A stretch of DNA of 6,480 nucleotides from Roseburia sp. CAG:309 (lineage in GTDB: Bacteria; Bacillota; Clostridia; Lachnospirales; Lachnospiraceae): the NCBI GenBank assembly GCA_000434115.1, contig FR894085.1, forward strand, positions 23,966 to 30,445, given 5' to 3'. How positions within the stretch are numbered: position 1 is the first letter of the stretch; each line of letters opens with the position of its first letter. The translations under genes were made by a program, and so were the position numbers. This document shows, piece by piece, positions 5,855-6,480 of the stretch. The notes under the pieces are model-generated. The model searched no databases and was not told the origin of the DNA. It was given only the letters and a program-made list of their open reading frames with translations.

Positions 5855-6480
5855 ATGGCGAAAGAAACGTGTATATTAGAAATGAAACAGATCAGGAAAA
5901 GTTTCGAAGGAAAAGAAGTGCTGAAAGACATCAGCTTGAAAGTAAATGAAGGCGAGGTTGTTTCGATCATTGGGCCATCCGGTTCGGGAAAATCGACATT
6001 GCTCCGCTGTGCGACATTTTTGGAGCAGATCGACGGCGGCGACATTACATACAGTGGAAAACCTGTTGTGAAAGCGGCAAATTATCCCGGTAAAAAGGAA
6101 CTTTGGGAAGCCGGACAGCAGTTTGGACTTGTGTTCCAGAATTTTAACCTGTTTCCGCATTTTTCCGTTATAAAAAATATTACCGATGCACCGATCCACA
6201 ATCAGAAGAGGAAAAAAGAAGAAGTGTTTGCGGAAGCGCGTGAACTCCTGAAAAAAGTCGGATTGGAAGAAAAAGAAGATGCCTATCCGTGTGAACTGTC
6301 CGGCGGGCAGAATCAGCGTGTTGCCATTGCCAGAGCGCTTGCGATGCATCCGAAAATGCTCTTCTTTGATGAGCCGACATCGGCACTGGATCCGGAGATC
6401 ACGGCAGGAATCCTGCGCGTGATGAAAGAACTGGCGGCAGAAAAAATGACGATGGTGATCGTTACGCATGAGATCCAGTT
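5855..6480 (+). CDS. Amino acid ABC transporter ATP-binding protein, 3' end outside the window
   Basis: This is the ATPase partner of the upstream fused permease, of the GlnQ/HisP (polar amino acid uptake) type. It hydrolyses ATP on the cytoplasmic side to drive import. The start ATG has a strong GAGGAGG (5841-5847) 7 bases upstream. 208 full codons are visible of an expected ~240-250. Motifs in order: Walker A GPSGSGKST (40-48), Q-loop Q95 in VFQNFNLFPH, signature LSGGQ (148-152), Walker B MLFFDEP (168-174), D-loop SALD (176-179) and H-loop H205 in VTHE. The signature is followed by NQR, whereas QQR is commonest. All catalytic elements are intact, so the protein is probably functional. The reading frame runs off the right edge without a stop. 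Confidence 0.96.
   Translation, partial: MAKETCILEMKQIRKSFEGKEVLKDISLKVNEGEVVSIIGPSGSGKSTLLRCATFLEQIDGGDITYSGKPVVKAANYPGKKELWEAGQQFGLVFQNFNLFPHFSVIKNITDAPIHNQKRKKEEVFAEARELLKKVGLEEKEDAYPCELSGGQNQRVAIARALAMHPKMLFFDEPTSALDPEITAGILRVMKELAAEKMTMVIVTHEIQ

Noticed and set aside
5876..6469. Minus-strand 197-codon reading frame
   Set aside because: It is antisense to the ABC ATPase, whose motifs are all intact on the plus strand; the His/Phe-rich composition is that of a shadow frame.

Overview
The window looks like a chromosomal segment from a Gram-positive anaerobe of the Clostridia, most probably a Lachnospiraceae-like gut bacterium. This rests on the moderate GC content, strong GGAG-type ribosome binding sites, a tyrosine T-box leader ahead of tyrS, an OPT-family transporter of the clostridial type, and a fused solute-binding/permease protein. 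The assignment is inferred from gene content, not from a marker search.

Left part (1-2410): the 3' part of an OPT-family oligopeptide transporter gene runs off the left edge of the window. Its stop codon overlaps the start of a second gene (ATGA), which looks like the N-terminus of a small PqqD-family protein but stops after 36 codons. Directly behind the break lies, on the minus strand, a degenerate C-terminal remnant of an IS66-family transposase (about 1906-2181). The likely history is that an IS66 element entered the pqqD-like gene and then decayed. From about 2190 to 2410 there is only AT-rich, non-coding DNA with some small inverted repeats.

Right part (2411-6480): a sigma-A type promoter (TTGACA, 17 bp, extended -10 TACGAT) drives a complete tyrosine-specific T-box leader. 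The specifier is TAC. The antiterminator and the competing terminator can both be drawn base by base. After the terminator comes an unexplained 131-nt element (2774-2904): a 15-bp perfect inverted repeat enclosing three further hairpins. A smaller hairpin (2927-2968) follows just before the tyrS ribosome binding site. Then come tyrS (tyrosyl-tRNA synthetase, 407 aa), a 529-aa fused substrate-binding/permease ABC protein, and the ABC ATPase, which is cut by the right edge. Gaps between these three genes are 24 and 15 bp and hold no terminator.

How the genes work together: uncharged tRNA-Tyr should open the T-box and raise expression of tyrS and, by read-through, of the ABC transporter. This makes the transporter a candidate tyrosine (or aromatic amino acid) importer. 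The most novel item is the multi-branched element inside the tyrS leader. The broken OPT/PqqD-like pair is the second most interesting.
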